Shown: positions 8,450 through 18,030 of the stretch, piece after piece
How positions within the stretch are numbered: position 1 is the stretch's first letter
How the letters are laid out: every line of letters begins with the position of its first letter
NCBI RefSeq assembly: GCF_028688795.1
Contig: NZ_JAQTXM010000011.1
Location: 1-64,000, forward strand
DNA length: 64,000 bases
DNA from: Rhodoferax sp.
Lineage (GTDB): Bacteria > Pseudomonadota > Gammaproteobacteria > Burkholderiales > Burkholderiaceae_C
Direction of reading: 5' to 3'
Notes under the pieces: model-generated
What the model was told of the DNA's origin: nothing
What the model saw: only the letters and a program-made list of their open reading frames with translations
Databases searched by the model: none
Program-made: the position numbers and the translations under genes

Positions 8450-9382
8450 ATGTCAAAGAATCCTTATCTGGGGCTGTACATCATCATGGCGGTGCTGCTG
8501 GTGCTGCCCTTTGTGTTGCCCAACAGCTTTTATGTCGATTTGGCAATCCGTATGGCGATCAACGCAGTGATTGTGCTGGGCCTGAACCTGCTGATTGGTT
8601 TTGCCGGTCAGATCAGCCTGGGGCATGCGGGCTTTCTGGGCATTGGGGCCTATGCCACCGCCGCGTTGCCGACCCACTTTGGCTGGCATCCGCTGCTGGC
8701 CATGGCAGCTGGCGCGGTAGCGGCTGGCTTGCTGGCGGCGCTTGTGGCCCGGCCCATTTTCAAGCTCAAGGGCCATTACCTCGCCATGGCCACGCTGGGC
8801 CTGGGCATCATCATCAACATTGTGGTGCGCACCGAAGCGCAATGGACTGGCGGCCCGGACGGCATGCCGGTGCCGCCCATGAGCTTGGCAGGTTTCGAGA
8901 TTTCAGGTGACAAGCACTGGTACTGGATCGTCGCCATCCTGCTGTCGGTGAGTGTTTGGGCGTCACTTAATTTGATCAACTCGCCGTTTGGCCGGGCCTT
9001 GCGTGCCTTGCATGGCAGTGAAGTGGCCTCCAAGGTGGTGGGCGTGGATGTGGTGCGCTACAAGGTGGCTATTTTTGTGCTGTCTGCGGTGTTTGCCAGC
9101 ATCATGGGCAGCGTGACGGCACATTACGTGGGGTTTGTCACGCCGAATCTGGCCGACTTCTTTCACTCCATTGAGCTGGTCACCATGGTGGTGATTGGCG
9201 GCATGGCTTCGGTCTATGGCTCGGTGCTGGGCGCGGTGTTGCTGACCGCGCTGCCGCAAGCGCTGACGTCTTTTGAAGGCTGGGAAACCGTGGCCTTTGG
9301 CACGATTCTGATGCTCTGTATGATCTTCATGCCCAAGGGGCTGGTGCCTACGTTGGCAGCCAAATTTGGACGGGGAGACTGA
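8450..9382 (+). CDS. livM: LivM-type branched-chain ABC transporter permease
   Basis: 310 aa, hydrophobic throughout. Contains the LivM signature GLNLLIGFAGQISLGHAGFLGIGAY and the FKLKGHYLAMATLG segment, plus the cytoplasmic coupling loop INSPFGRALRALHGSEVA. The C-terminus FMPKGLVP is normal for the family. Two bases separate it from both livH and livG, consistent with one transcript. It forms the membrane pore with LivH for uptake of the aromatic substrate assumed for this cluster. Confidence 0.9.
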   Translation: MSKNPYLGLYIIMAVLLVLPFVLPNSFYVDLAIRMAINAVIVLGLNLLIGFAGQISLGHAGFLGIGAYATAALPTHFGWHPLLAMAAGAVAAGLLAALVARPIFKLKGHYLAMATLGLGIIINIVVRTEAQWTGGPDGMPVPPMSLAGFEISGDKHWYWIVAILLSVSVWASLNLINSPFGRALRALHGSEVASKVVGVDVVRYKVAIFVLSAVFASIMGSVTAHYVGFVTPNLADFFHSIELVTMVVIGGMASVYGSVLGAVLLTALPQALTSFEGWETVAFGTILMLCMIFMPKGLVPTLAAKFGRGD

Positions 9383-9384
9383 CC

Positions 9385-10146
9385 ATGGCCTTGCTTGAAG
9401 TCAAAGACCTCTCCATCCATTTCGGTGGTGTCAAAGCAGTCCAAAACGTCACGTTCAGCATCGACGCCGGCATTGTGTACGCGGTGATTGGCCCAAATGG
9501 CGCCGGCAAGACCACACTGTTTAACCTGATCACGGGTATTTACACCCCAACCACCGGCACCATCACGCTCGATGGCGAATCCATTGGCGGCAAGTCGCCC
9601 GATGAGTTGGCCCGCCGCGGCGTGGCGCGCACGTTTCAGAACCTGCAAATCTGCATGAACATGAGCGCCATTGAGAATGTCATGGTGGGCGCCCACCTGC
9701 GGCTGGACCGTAACCTGTTCAAGGCCATGCTGCGCTGGCCATCGATCAAGAAACGTGACCGCGAATTGCACACTGAAGCCGCGGAACTGATGAAGTTTGT
9801 CGGACTGGAAAGCTACATCAACGCTCGCGCCGACAGCATGCCCTACGGTGCGCTCAAGCGGCTGGAGATTGCCCGCGCCCTGGCCATGAAACCGCGCCTG
9901 ATTTTTCTGGACGAACCCGCCGCCGGCCTGAACCCCAAGGAAACCATTGAAGTGGACCAGCTGGTGCGCAAGGTGGCCGACTCCGGCGTGACGGTGGTGC
10001 TGGTGGAACACGACATGAAGATGGTGATGAACCTGTCAGACCGCATTTTGGTGCTGGACTACGGTAAGAAGCTGACCGAAGGCACGGGTGCTGAAGTGCG
10101 CCGCAACCCCGATGTGATCGCCGCCTACCTTGGCGCCCACGCCTGA
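9385..10146 (+). CDS. livG: LivG-type ABC transporter ATPase
   Basis: 253 aa. Walker A GPNGAGKTT (about 37-45), a Q-loop region ARTFQNLQIC, and Walker B RLIFLDEPAAGLNPKE. The signature segment is PYGALKRLEIARAL: the usual LSYGxQRRLE of LivG is changed at LS and R, but the overall form is retained. The H-loop is VEHDMK. It lies two bases after livM and 24 bases before the hemerythrin-LivF fusion gene, with which it should form the heterodimeric motor. Confidence 0.9.
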   Translation: MALLEVKDLSIHFGGVKAVQNVTFSIDAGIVYAVIGPNGAGKTTLFNLITGIYTPTTGTITLDGESIGGKSPDELARRGVARTFQNLQICMNMSAIENVMVGAHLRLDRNLFKAMLRWPSIKKRDRELHTEAAELMKFVGLESYINARADSMPYGALKRLEIARALAMKPRLIFLDEPAAGLNPKETIEVDQLVRKVADSGVTVVLVEHDMKMVMNLSDRILVLDYGKKLTEGTGAEVRRNPDVIAAYLGAHA

Positions 10147-10170
10147 ACCCGCAGGCTTAAAGAGAACACC

Positions 10171-11487
<1,317 letters not shown>

Positions 11488-11517
11488 CGCCACAACAAGT
11501 TAACCCAAGGAAAACCC

Positions 11518-12483
11518 ATGACCAAAAAATTTGCATCGCAGGCTGACCTGGAGGTCAAAAAGACCACCTTTGCGCAACTGTCCGAGCACTGCTGGGCCTA
11601 CACCGCCGAGGGCGATCCCAACACCGGCGTCATCATTGGTGAAGACGCGGTGCTGATTTGTGACGCATTGGCGACGCCGGTGATGGCGCAAAACCTGGTG
11701 GCCGAAATTCGCAAGGTGTCTGACAAGCCCATCAAGTACGTGGTACTGTCGCACTACCACGCGGTGCGGGTGCTGGGCGCGTCGGGCTACAAGGCGCACG
11801 GCATGCAGGAAATCATTGCCAGCCAAGGCACCTACGAGATGATTGTGGAGCGCGGCGCGCAAGACATGCAATCTGAGTACGAGCGCTTTCCGCGCCTGTT
11901 TGACGCGTTTGACTCCATCCCCGGCCTGACCTGGCCGACCATGGTGTTCAAGAACGAAATGACGCTGTGGATGGGCAAGCTCGAAGTCAAGATCATGCAT
12001 GTGGGCCCCGGCCACACCAAGGGCGACACCATTGTGTGGGTGCCGTCAGAGAAAGTGCTGTTCTCGGGCGACCTGATGGAAGCCGATGCGGCGTGCTACA
12101 CCGGTGACGCGCAGCTGGAAGAATGGCCCGCCACGCTGGACGCGCTGGCCGCCCTCAAGCCCGAAAAAATCGTGCCCGGCCGTGGCCCGGCGCTGGATAC
12201 GCCAGAGCGCGTGGCATCAGGACTGGCTTACACGCGGGACTTCGTCAGCACCTTGCTGAGTTCAGCCAAAGAAGCCGTAGCCCAGGGCATGAACCTGAAC
12301 CAGGCCATGGCGCATTGCCGCAAAGCCATGGACCCCAAGTTTGGCCAGGTCTTCATTTATGAACACTGCCTGCCGTTTGACGTGACCCGCGCCGTGGATG
12401 AGGCCAGCGGCATCAAACACCCGCGCATCTGGACAGCCGAGCGTGACAAGGAAATGTGGCACGGCCTGCAAGCGGCTGAGTAA
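11518..12483 (+). CDS. MBL-fold protein with a degenerate metal motif
   Basis: 321 aa, with RBS AAGGAAAA before the ATG. Metallo-beta-lactamase fold: the first motif reads LSHYHAVRVLG (H79, H81) where active enzymes have HxHxDH, so the Asp and His of the second metal site are Val83 and Arg84. Later motifs are intact: GPGHTKGD (H166) and LFSGDLMEADA (D185), and PGRGPAL. It may bind one metal or act on a different substrate. It sits between the transporter and the flavin monooxygenase, so a hydrolase role in the same aromatic pathway is likely. Confidence 0.8.
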   Translation: MTKKFASQADLEVKKTTFAQLSEHCWAYTAEGDPNTGVIIGEDAVLICDALATPVMAQNLVAEIRKVSDKPIKYVVLSHYHAVRVLGASGYKAHGMQEIIASQGTYEMIVERGAQDMQSEYERFPRLFDAFDSIPGLTWPTMVFKNEMTLWMGKLEVKIMHVGPGHTKGDTIVWVPSEKVLFSGDLMEADAACYTGDAQLEEWPATLDALAALKPEKIVPGRGPALDTPERVASGLAYTRDFVSTLLSSAKEAVAQGMNLNQAMAHCRKAMDPKFGQVFIYEHCLPFDVTRAVDEASGIKHPRIWTAERDKEMWHGLQAAE

Positions 12484-12528
12484 GTCACAACAACATCGGC
12501 CCAAAAAATTTAACACCAGAGACAAGCC

Positions 12529-14217
12529 ATGTTGAGCACTTACCAATATCCAAAATATGACTACGTCCGCCCGCCAGAGCAATCTGGTGCGGTTAAAAAC
12601 CGCTACCCCGTGGTGGTAGTGGGTGCCGGCCCGGTGGGTTTGGCGGCGGCCATCGAGCTGGCGCAGTCTGGCGTGCAGGTGGTGCTGCTTGACGACGATG
12701 ACACCGTGTCGGTGGGTTCGCGCGGCGTCTGTTACGCCAAACGCACGCTTGAAGTACTTGACCGCTTGGGGCTGGGCGAGCCGTGTATGGACAAGGGTGT
12801 GAGCTGGAACGTGGGTCGCACATTTTTCCGCGAGCAAGAGGTGTACAACTTCAACCTGTTGCCACAAGCTGATCACAAACGCCCCGGCATGATCAACCTG
12901 CAGCAGTATTACTTGGAAGAGTTCGAGGTAAAACGCGCGCAGGAGCTGCCTAATCTGGACCTGCGTTTTAAAAACAAGGTGGTGTCAGTTGCCCCGCAGG
13001 GTGATGGCGCCACGCTGCAAGTTGAAACACCCGACGGTATTTATTCTCTGGAGACCGACTGGCTGGTGGTGGCCGATGGCGCGCGCAGTGGCATCCGCCG
13101 CCTGATGGCTCTGGACATTGAAGGCAAGATTTTCAAAGACCGCTTTTTGATTGCCGACGTGGTCATGAAGGCCGATTTTCCGCACGAGCGCTGGTTCTGG
13201 TTTGACCCACCGTTTCACCCCGGGCAATCGGTACTGCTGCACCGCCAGGCCGACAACGTGTACCGCATCGATTTTCAACTCGGTTGGGATGCCGACCCGG
13301 AAGAAGAGAAGAAGCCTGAGAAGGTGATTCCGCGCATCAAGGCCATGCTCGGCGATGACCGCGAGTTTGAACTGGAATGGGTCAGCGTCTACACCTTTCA
13401 GTGCCGCCGCATGAACGCCTTCACCCACGGCCACGTGCTGTTTGTGGGGGATGCGGCACACCAGGTGTCGCCGTTTGGCGCGCGTGGTGCCAACTCCGGC
13501 ATTCAGGACACCGACAACCTGTGCTGGAAACTCAAATTGGTGGTTGAAGGCAAGGCCCCACCCGAGCTGCTGGACACCTATTCGGAAGAACGTGTGTTTG
13601 CCGCCGAAGAAAACTTGCTCAACTCCACCCGTTCCACCGACTTCATCACGCCCAAAAGCAAAACTTCGTTGACGTTTCGCAACGCGGTGCTGAGCCTGGC
13701 ACGCGAGCATGCGTTTGCCCGTGCCTTGGTCAACTCAGGGCGTTTGTCGGTGCCGAGTTACCTGACCGAATCTCGTCTGAACACGCCCGATGACGGCAGT
13801 TTTACCGGCGACATGGTGCCCGGCGCGTCGATGGACGATGCGCCGATGCGCCAGGCTGGCCAAGATGTCTGGCTGCTGGACCAGGTGGGTCAGCGCTTTT
13901 GTCTGCTGGTTTATGTGAACGACCCGGCTAGTCTGAGCTTGGACGCCCTGGCGCAACTCAAAGGCTTGGCCAGTGCAGCGTCGGGTTCTGGGAGCGCGCT
14001 TGCGCTTGACGTGGTGCTGGTGTCGCCCACCCAAACCACAGCGGCAGATTTGACGCTGCTGCAAGACCACACCAACCGTTTTGCTGAGCGGTTTGATGCG
14101 CAAGACGGCACGGCCTACCTGATTCGCCCGGACCAGCATGTGACTGCGCGTTGGCGTGCTTTTGATGCGGCGCAAGTGCAAGCCGCCCTGGCCCGCGCCA
14201 CCTGCAATCTTCAATAA
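12529..14217 (+). CDS. FAD-dependent aromatic-ring monooxygenase (MhpA/MhaA-like)
   Basis: 562 aa class A flavoprotein hydroxylase. FAD-binding GAGPVGLAAAIELAQSG (about 33-49), the DG motif LVVADGARSGIRRLM, and the GD motif VLFVGDAAHQVSPFGARGANSGIQD; C-terminal thioredoxin-like extension of about 170 residues. Length and domain order match MhpA-type 3-hydroxyphenylpropionate and MhaA-type 3-hydroxyphenylacetate hydroxylases. The gene that follows encodes a small DUF2783 protein, which parallels the flavoprotein plus small coupling protein pair MhaAB known from Pseudomonas putida. Exact substrate cannot be read from sequence; 3-hydroxyphenylacetate is my leading guess. Confidence 0.75.
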   Translation: MLSTYQYPKYDYVRPPEQSGAVKNRYPVVVVGAGPVGLAAAIELAQSGVQVVLLDDDDTVSVGSRGVCYAKRTLEVLDRLGLGEPCMDKGVSWNVGRTFFREQEVYNFNLLPQADHKRPGMINLQQYYLEEFEVKRAQELPNLDLRFKNKVVSVAPQGDGATLQVETPDGIYSLETDWLVVADGARSGIRRLMALDIEGKIFKDRFLIADVVMKADFPHERWFWFDPPFHPGQSVLLHRQADNVYRIDFQLGWDADPEEEKKPEKVIPRIKAMLGDDREFELEWVSVYTFQCRRMNAFTHGHVLFVGDAAHQVSPFGARGANSGIQDTDNLCWKLKLVVEGKAPPELLDTYSEERVFAAEENLLNSTRSTDFITPKSKTSLTFRNAVLSLAREHAFARALVNSGRLSVPSYLTESRLNTPDDGSFTGDMVPGASMDDAPMRQAGQDVWLLDQVGQRFCLLVYVNDPASLSLDALAQLKGLASAASGSGSALALDVVLVSPTQTTAADLTLLQDHTNRFAERFDAQDGTAYLIRPDQHVTARWRAFDAAQVQAALARATCNLQ

Positions 14218-14227
14218 GGAACCCGCC

Positions 14228-14452
14228 ATGTCCCTGAACCTGCAAGCCAATTTCAAAGAACCCGGCAAACGCTACTTTCGCGCCTTCACCCCCGGCGACG
14301 ATTTTTACGAAGCCCTGATTGACACCCACCGCGACCTCAGCGACGAACAAAGCGCCATGGTCAACGCCAAATTGGTGCTGCTGCTGGCTAACCATGTGGG
14401 CGACATCGCTGTATTGCGTGAAGCCATGGCGTTGGCCCGGGGCGACGTTTAA
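14228..14452 (+). CDS. DUF2783 small protein, probable partner of the monooxygenase
   Basis: 74 aa from the ATG at 14228, preceded by AAGGAACCCGCC; the longer track start runs into the monooxygenase gene. Sequence features include FTPGDDFYEALIDTHRDLSDEQSAMVNAKLVLLLANHVGD, which I associate with DUF2783. It begins ten bases after the monooxygenase stop and is very likely co-translated. The pairing suggests a coupling-protein role like that of MhaB in 3-hydroxyphenylacetate hydroxylase, but the equivalence of the two families is inference. Confidence 0.65.
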   Translation: MSLNLQANFKEPGKRYFRAFTPGDDFYEALIDTHRDLSDEQSAMVNAKLVLLLANHVGDIAVLREAMALARGDV

Positions 14453-14496
14453 ACGTGTGCTGCCTGTTTGTCATGCCTGAGGTGCTGGCTGTTACC

Positions 14497-14600
14497 CGCA
14501 GCGCACGTTGGGTATCCAACTACGCGAATGTCCCCCGAAGCGGACTGCGTCCGCTTCTCCTCCTTGATTTCGCTCCGTTGGACACTCAACGCACGCTGCT
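14497..14600. repeat. Nested inverted repeat between DUF2783 and VOC genes
   Basis: The outer arms (14497-14520 and 14577-14600) match in inverted orientation at 19 of 24 positions. Nested inside is a perfect 9-bp stem with a 3-base loop, gaagcggac-tgc-gtccgcttc (14537-14557). The element fills most of the only sizeable gap (232 bases) in this operon and encodes nothing recognisable. It could be a small non-autonomous mobile element or an RNA structure that separates expression of the hydroxylase from the ring-cleavage genes. Confidence 0.55.
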
Positions 14601-14684
14601 AGACGGCGTGGTGGTTTCAGGATCAGGTTTGCAATGACAACCCTATGACAGCAGCATAGATTCATAAAAGTTAAGGAGATTCCC

Positions 14685-15224
14685 ATGCAAATCCAGAAAA
14701 TTCACCATGTGGCCTACCGCTGCAAAGATGCCAAACAAACCGTGGAGTGGTATGGCAAATACCTCAACATGAATTTCATTTTGGCGATTGCCGAGAACGA
14801 AGTGCCGTCCACCAAAGAGCCCGACCCCTACATGCACGTCTTTCTGGACGCGGGCGGCGGCAACGTGTTGGCATTTTTTGAACTGCCCACCAAACCCGAA
14901 ATGGGCCGCGACATGAACACCCCGGCCTGGACACAACACCTGGCGATGCAAGTGGCCACGGTCGACGAACTGCTGGAAACCAAGGCCAAGTTGGAGGCCG
15001 ATGGCATTGAAGTGGTCGGCCCGACCGACCACACCATCTTCAAATCCATCTACTTCTTTGACCCCAGCGGCCACCGGCTGGAACTGGCCGCCAACACCGG
15101 CACACCCAAGATGGCCAAGATGCTCGACGAGGCCAAGTGGGACATGCTCAACGAATGGGCCATCACCAAAAAAGCCCCGCAGCACGCGCGCTGGATGCAC
15201 GACGGCTCTTTTGCCGGGGAGTAA
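14685..15224 (+). CDS. VOC-family protein, candidate ring-cleavage dioxygenase
   Basis: 179 aa; clear RBS TAAGGAG. Vicinal-oxygen-chelate fold with the metal ligands of this superfamily in place: His in KIHHVAY (7/8), His85 in TQHLAM and Glu133 in GHRLELA; FFDPSGH precedes the last ligand. This pattern is shared by extradiol dioxygenases, glyoxalases and 4-hydroxyphenylpyruvate dioxygenase. Its place between a hydroxylase and an FAH-family hydrolase favours ring cleavage of the hydroxylated product. No cupin-type homogentisate dioxygenase gene is seen in the window, so it may stand in for HmgA; this is inference. Confidence 0.7.
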   Translation: MQIQKIHHVAYRCKDAKQTVEWYGKYLNMNFILAIAENEVPSTKEPDPYMHVFLDAGGGNVLAFFELPTKPEMGRDMNTPAWTQHLAMQVATVDELLETKAKLEADGIEVVGPTDHTIFKSIYFFDPSGHRLELAANTGTPKMAKMLDEAKWDMLNEWAITKKAPQHARWMHDGSFAGE

Positions 15225-15230
15225 AAACAC

Positions 15231-16247
15231 ATGAAACTTGCCACCCTGAAACAAGGCGGACGCGACGGCACTTTGGTCGTGGTCAACCGCACCTTGACTC
15301 ACTGCCGCGCCGTGCCGGCCATTGCCCGCACCTTGCAGGCGGCGCTGGACGACTGGGAGGTTTGTGAATCGCAGTTGCGCCAGGTGTACGAGGCGCTCAA
15401 CAGCGGCGCATTCACCAACCCCGATGTGTTCGACCAGGCCGCCTGCCACTCACCGCTGCCACGCGCTTACCAATGGGCCGATGGCTCGGCGTACGTGAAC
15501 CATGTGGAGCTGGTACGCCGCGCCCGTGGTGCCGAATTGCCCGCTGAATTCTGGACCGACCCTTTGATGTACCAGGGCGGCTCGGATTCATTTGTCGGCC
15601 CGCGCGACCCGGTGCGCGCCCTCTCGGCGGATTGGGGCATTGACCTGGAAGCTGAAGTGGCCGTGGTCACTGGTGATGTGAAGATGGGCTGCAGCGTGGC
15701 TGACGCTGCCAAATCGGTGCGCCTGCTGATGCTGGTCAACGACGTGTCGCTGCGCAACCTGATCCCGGCGGAATTGGCCAAGGGTTTTGGCTTCTTCCAG
15801 TCCAAACCCGCCAGCGCCTTCAGCCCGGTGGCGGTCACGCCCGACGAGTTAGGCACTAACTGGGCGGATTGCCGGGTGCAGCGGCCTTTGACTGTCCACC
15901 TGAACGGCGCGCTGTTTGGCCAGCCTGATGCGGGCACCGACATGGTCTTCAACTTTGCGCAACTGATTGCCCACGCAGCCAAAACGCGTGAGCTGTGTGC
16001 TGGCTCCATCATCGGCTCCGGCACGGTGTCAAACAAGCAAGGCGGGCTACAAGGCTCGTCGATTGCCAATGGCGGGGTCGGGTATTGCTGCATTGCCGAG
16101 GTGCGGATGTACGAAACCATTGAGACCGGCAAGCCACAAACACCTTACATGCAGTTTGGCGACAGCGTGCGCATTGAGATGCTGGATGCCACTGGGGCAT
16201 CGATTTTTGGCGCGATCGAGCAAACGGTGCAAGCCTATTCAGGCTAA
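15231..16247 (+). CDS. Fumarylacetoacetate hydrolase family protein
   Basis: 338 aa, six bases after the VOC gene. FAH-fold core with the metal-binding acidic cluster DLEAEVAVVTGD and downstream NDVSLRNLIP, QSKPASAFSP and GSIIGSGTVSNKQG, all typical of fumarylacetoacetases of the bacterial 330-340 aa type. It would hydrolyse fumarylacetoacetate (or a related diketo acid) to fumarate and acetoacetate. With maiA at the far end of the island it gives the last two steps of a homogentisate-type pathway. It ends just before a dispersed repeat copy. Confidence 0.85.
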   Translation: MKLATLKQGGRDGTLVVVNRTLTHCRAVPAIARTLQAALDDWEVCESQLRQVYEALNSGAFTNPDVFDQAACHSPLPRAYQWADGSAYVNHVELVRRARGAELPAEFWTDPLMYQGGSDSFVGPRDPVRALSADWGIDLEAEVAVVTGDVKMGCSVADAAKSVRLLMLVNDVSLRNLIPAELAKGFGFFQSKPASAFSPVAVTPDELGTNWADCRVQRPLTVHLNGALFGQPDAGTDMVFNFAQLIAHAAKTRELCAGSIIGSGTVSNKQGGLQGSSIANGGVGYCCIAEVRMYETIETGKPQTPYMQFGDSVRIEMLDATGASIFGAIEQTVQAYSG

Positions 16248-16264
16248 GCCAGCGAGAGAGATAT

Positions 16265-16325
16265 TTATGTCTTTTAGGCCCCTAGACCTTATCGAATAAG
16301 CGTGAGAAGCTATTGTTTTTAGTTA
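16265..16325 (+). repeat. Dispersed AT-rich repeat, copy 3
   Basis: ttttaggcccctagacctta then cgaataagcgtgagaagctat; good match to the family core. It fills the gap between the FAH gene and paaN. Confidence 0.75.
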
Positions 16326-16353
16326 ATTTAATTGACCCGTTCAGGACCACCCC

Positions 16354-18021
16354 ATGACACACCCACTCTTTGAAAAACACCGCGCCAAACTCGACGCCGC
16401 CCTCAACGCCATCCACACCCGTGGCTACTGGGCTGCCTACAACGAGATGCCCAGCCCCAAAACCTATGGCGAAACCGCGCCGGATGACGGCAAAAAAGCC
16501 TTTGAAGCGCACATTGGCCAGAAGTTTGAGTTGAACCAGCCCGGCACCACCGGTTGGCAAGGCGGCGAAAACTCGCCCTTTGGCATTGAGCTGAATGTGA
16601 GCTACCCAGTGTGCGACATCGAGGTGCTGATTGCGGCTGGCCAAACCGCCATGATCGGTTGGCAAGCCGCAGGTGTGGAAGGCCGCACCGGCCTGTGCAT
16701 AGAGATGCTGGACCGCCTGAACGCACAAAGTTTCGAGATCGCCCACGCGGTGATGATGACCACCGGCCAGGGCTGGATGATGGCGTTTCAAGCGGGCTCA
16801 CCGCACGCGCAAGACCGTGGCCTGGAAGCCGTGACCTACGCTTACCGCGAGCAAAGTTTTGTGCCGCCCGAGGCCACCTGGGAAAAGCCGCAAGGCAAAA
16901 ACCCACCGCTGGTGATGAAGAAACATTTTCAGATTGTCGGCCGCGGTGTGGCCGTGGTGGTGGGGTGTGGCACCTTCCCGACTTGGAACACTTATCCGGG
17001 CCTGTTTGCCGCGCTGGCCACCGGCAACGCGGTGATCATCAAACCGCACAACAACGCGATTTTGCCCGCCGCCATCACCGTGCGCACCCTGCGCGCCGTG
17101 TTGGCCGAGCATGGCATGGACCCCAATCTGGTGACTTTGTGTGTGCCGGACAAACGCGAAACCACGCAAGCGCTGGTGACCCACGCCGCCGTCAAATCGG
17201 TGGACTTCACCGGTGGCAATGTGTTTGGCCAGTGGCTCATTGACCACTGCCGCCAGGCTCAGGTGTACGCCGAATTGGCCGGTGTCAACAACATCGTGGT
17301 CGACTCGACCGATGCCTACAAAGCCATGCTGCGCAACCTGGCGTTCACGCTGTCGTTGTATTCCGGCCAGATGTGCACCACCTCACAGGCGCTGTTTGTG
17401 CCTGCAGGCGGCATTGACACCGAAGACGGCCACAAGACCTATGACGAGGTGTGTGCCGACCTGGCCCGTGCCATTGACGGTTTTCTAGCCAAGCCTGAAG
17501 TGGCGCTGGCCGTGCTCGGTGCGGTGCAATCTGCCGACACGCTGGCACGCATCACCTTGGCCGAAGGCGGCTCATTGGGCAAGGTGCTTCTGGCATCGAA
17601 AAAGCTGGAAAACCCCGAGTTCCCCAAAGCCGAAGTGCGCACCCCAGTGCTGCTGGCTTGTGATGCAACGGACGAAGCCGCCTACATGGAAGAGCGTTTT
17701 GGCCCGATCACCTTTGTCGTGAAAGTGGCCGACACCGCTGCCGCCATTGCCTTGTCGGAGCGGGTCATCGCCACCCATGGGGCGCTAACCGCCGGTATCT
17801 ATTCCACCCGCCCCGAAGTCATTGAAGCCATGACCGCCGCCACCTGGCGCTCCAAAGTTGCCTTGTCCATCAACCTGACGGGCGCGGTGTTTGTGAACCA
17901 GTCCGCTGCGTTTTCTGACTACCACGGCACCGGCGGCAACCCGGCGGCCAATGCCTCGTATTCCGACTCGGCCTTTGTGGCCAACCGCTTCCGTGTGGTG
18001 CAACGCCGCGCCCACGTTTAA
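16354..18021 (+). CDS. paaN: PaaN, aldehyde dehydrogenase of phenylacetate catabolism
   Basis: 555 aa, the length of the single-domain PaaN group. ALDH-like: VVVGCGTFPTWNTYPGLFAALATGNAVIIKPH forms the cofactor region, VDFTGGNVFGQWL and YAELAGVNNIVV the Glu-containing motif, SLYSGQMCTTSQALFVP the catalytic Cys. It oxidises the semialdehyde formed on ring opening of oxepin-CoA. Unlike PaaZ it has no C-terminal MaoC-like hydratase domain, so the ring-opening hydrolase must be another protein. First gene of paaN-G-H-I-K, ten bases before paaG. Confidence 0.85.
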   Translation: MTHPLFEKHRAKLDAALNAIHTRGYWAAYNEMPSPKTYGETAPDDGKKAFEAHIGQKFELNQPGTTGWQGGENSPFGIELNVSYPVCDIEVLIAAGQTAMIGWQAAGVEGRTGLCIEMLDRLNAQSFEIAHAVMMTTGQGWMMAFQAGSPHAQDRGLEAVTYAYREQSFVPPEATWEKPQGKNPPLVMKKHFQIVGRGVAVVVGCGTFPTWNTYPGLFAALATGNAVIIKPHNNAILPAAITVRTLRAVLAEHGMDPNLVTLCVPDKRETTQALVTHAAVKSVDFTGGNVFGQWLIDHCRQAQVYAELAGVNNIVVDSTDAYKAMLRNLAFTLSLYSGQMCTTSQALFVPAGGIDTEDGHKTYDEVCADLARAIDGFLAKPEVALAVLGAVQSADTLARITLAEGGSLGKVLLASKKLENPEFPKAEVRTPVLLACDATDEAAYMEERFGPITFVVKVADTAAAIALSERVIATHGALTAGIYSTRPEVIEAMTAATWRSKVALSINLTGAVFVNQSAAFSDYHGTGGNPAANASYSDSAFVANRFRVVQRRAHV

Positions 18022-18030
18022 GGCCACGTC

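Noticed and set aside
7473-8456. 327-aa minus-strand frame opposite livH
   Set aside because: His/Gln-rich shadow of livH with no ribosome site or family resemblance.
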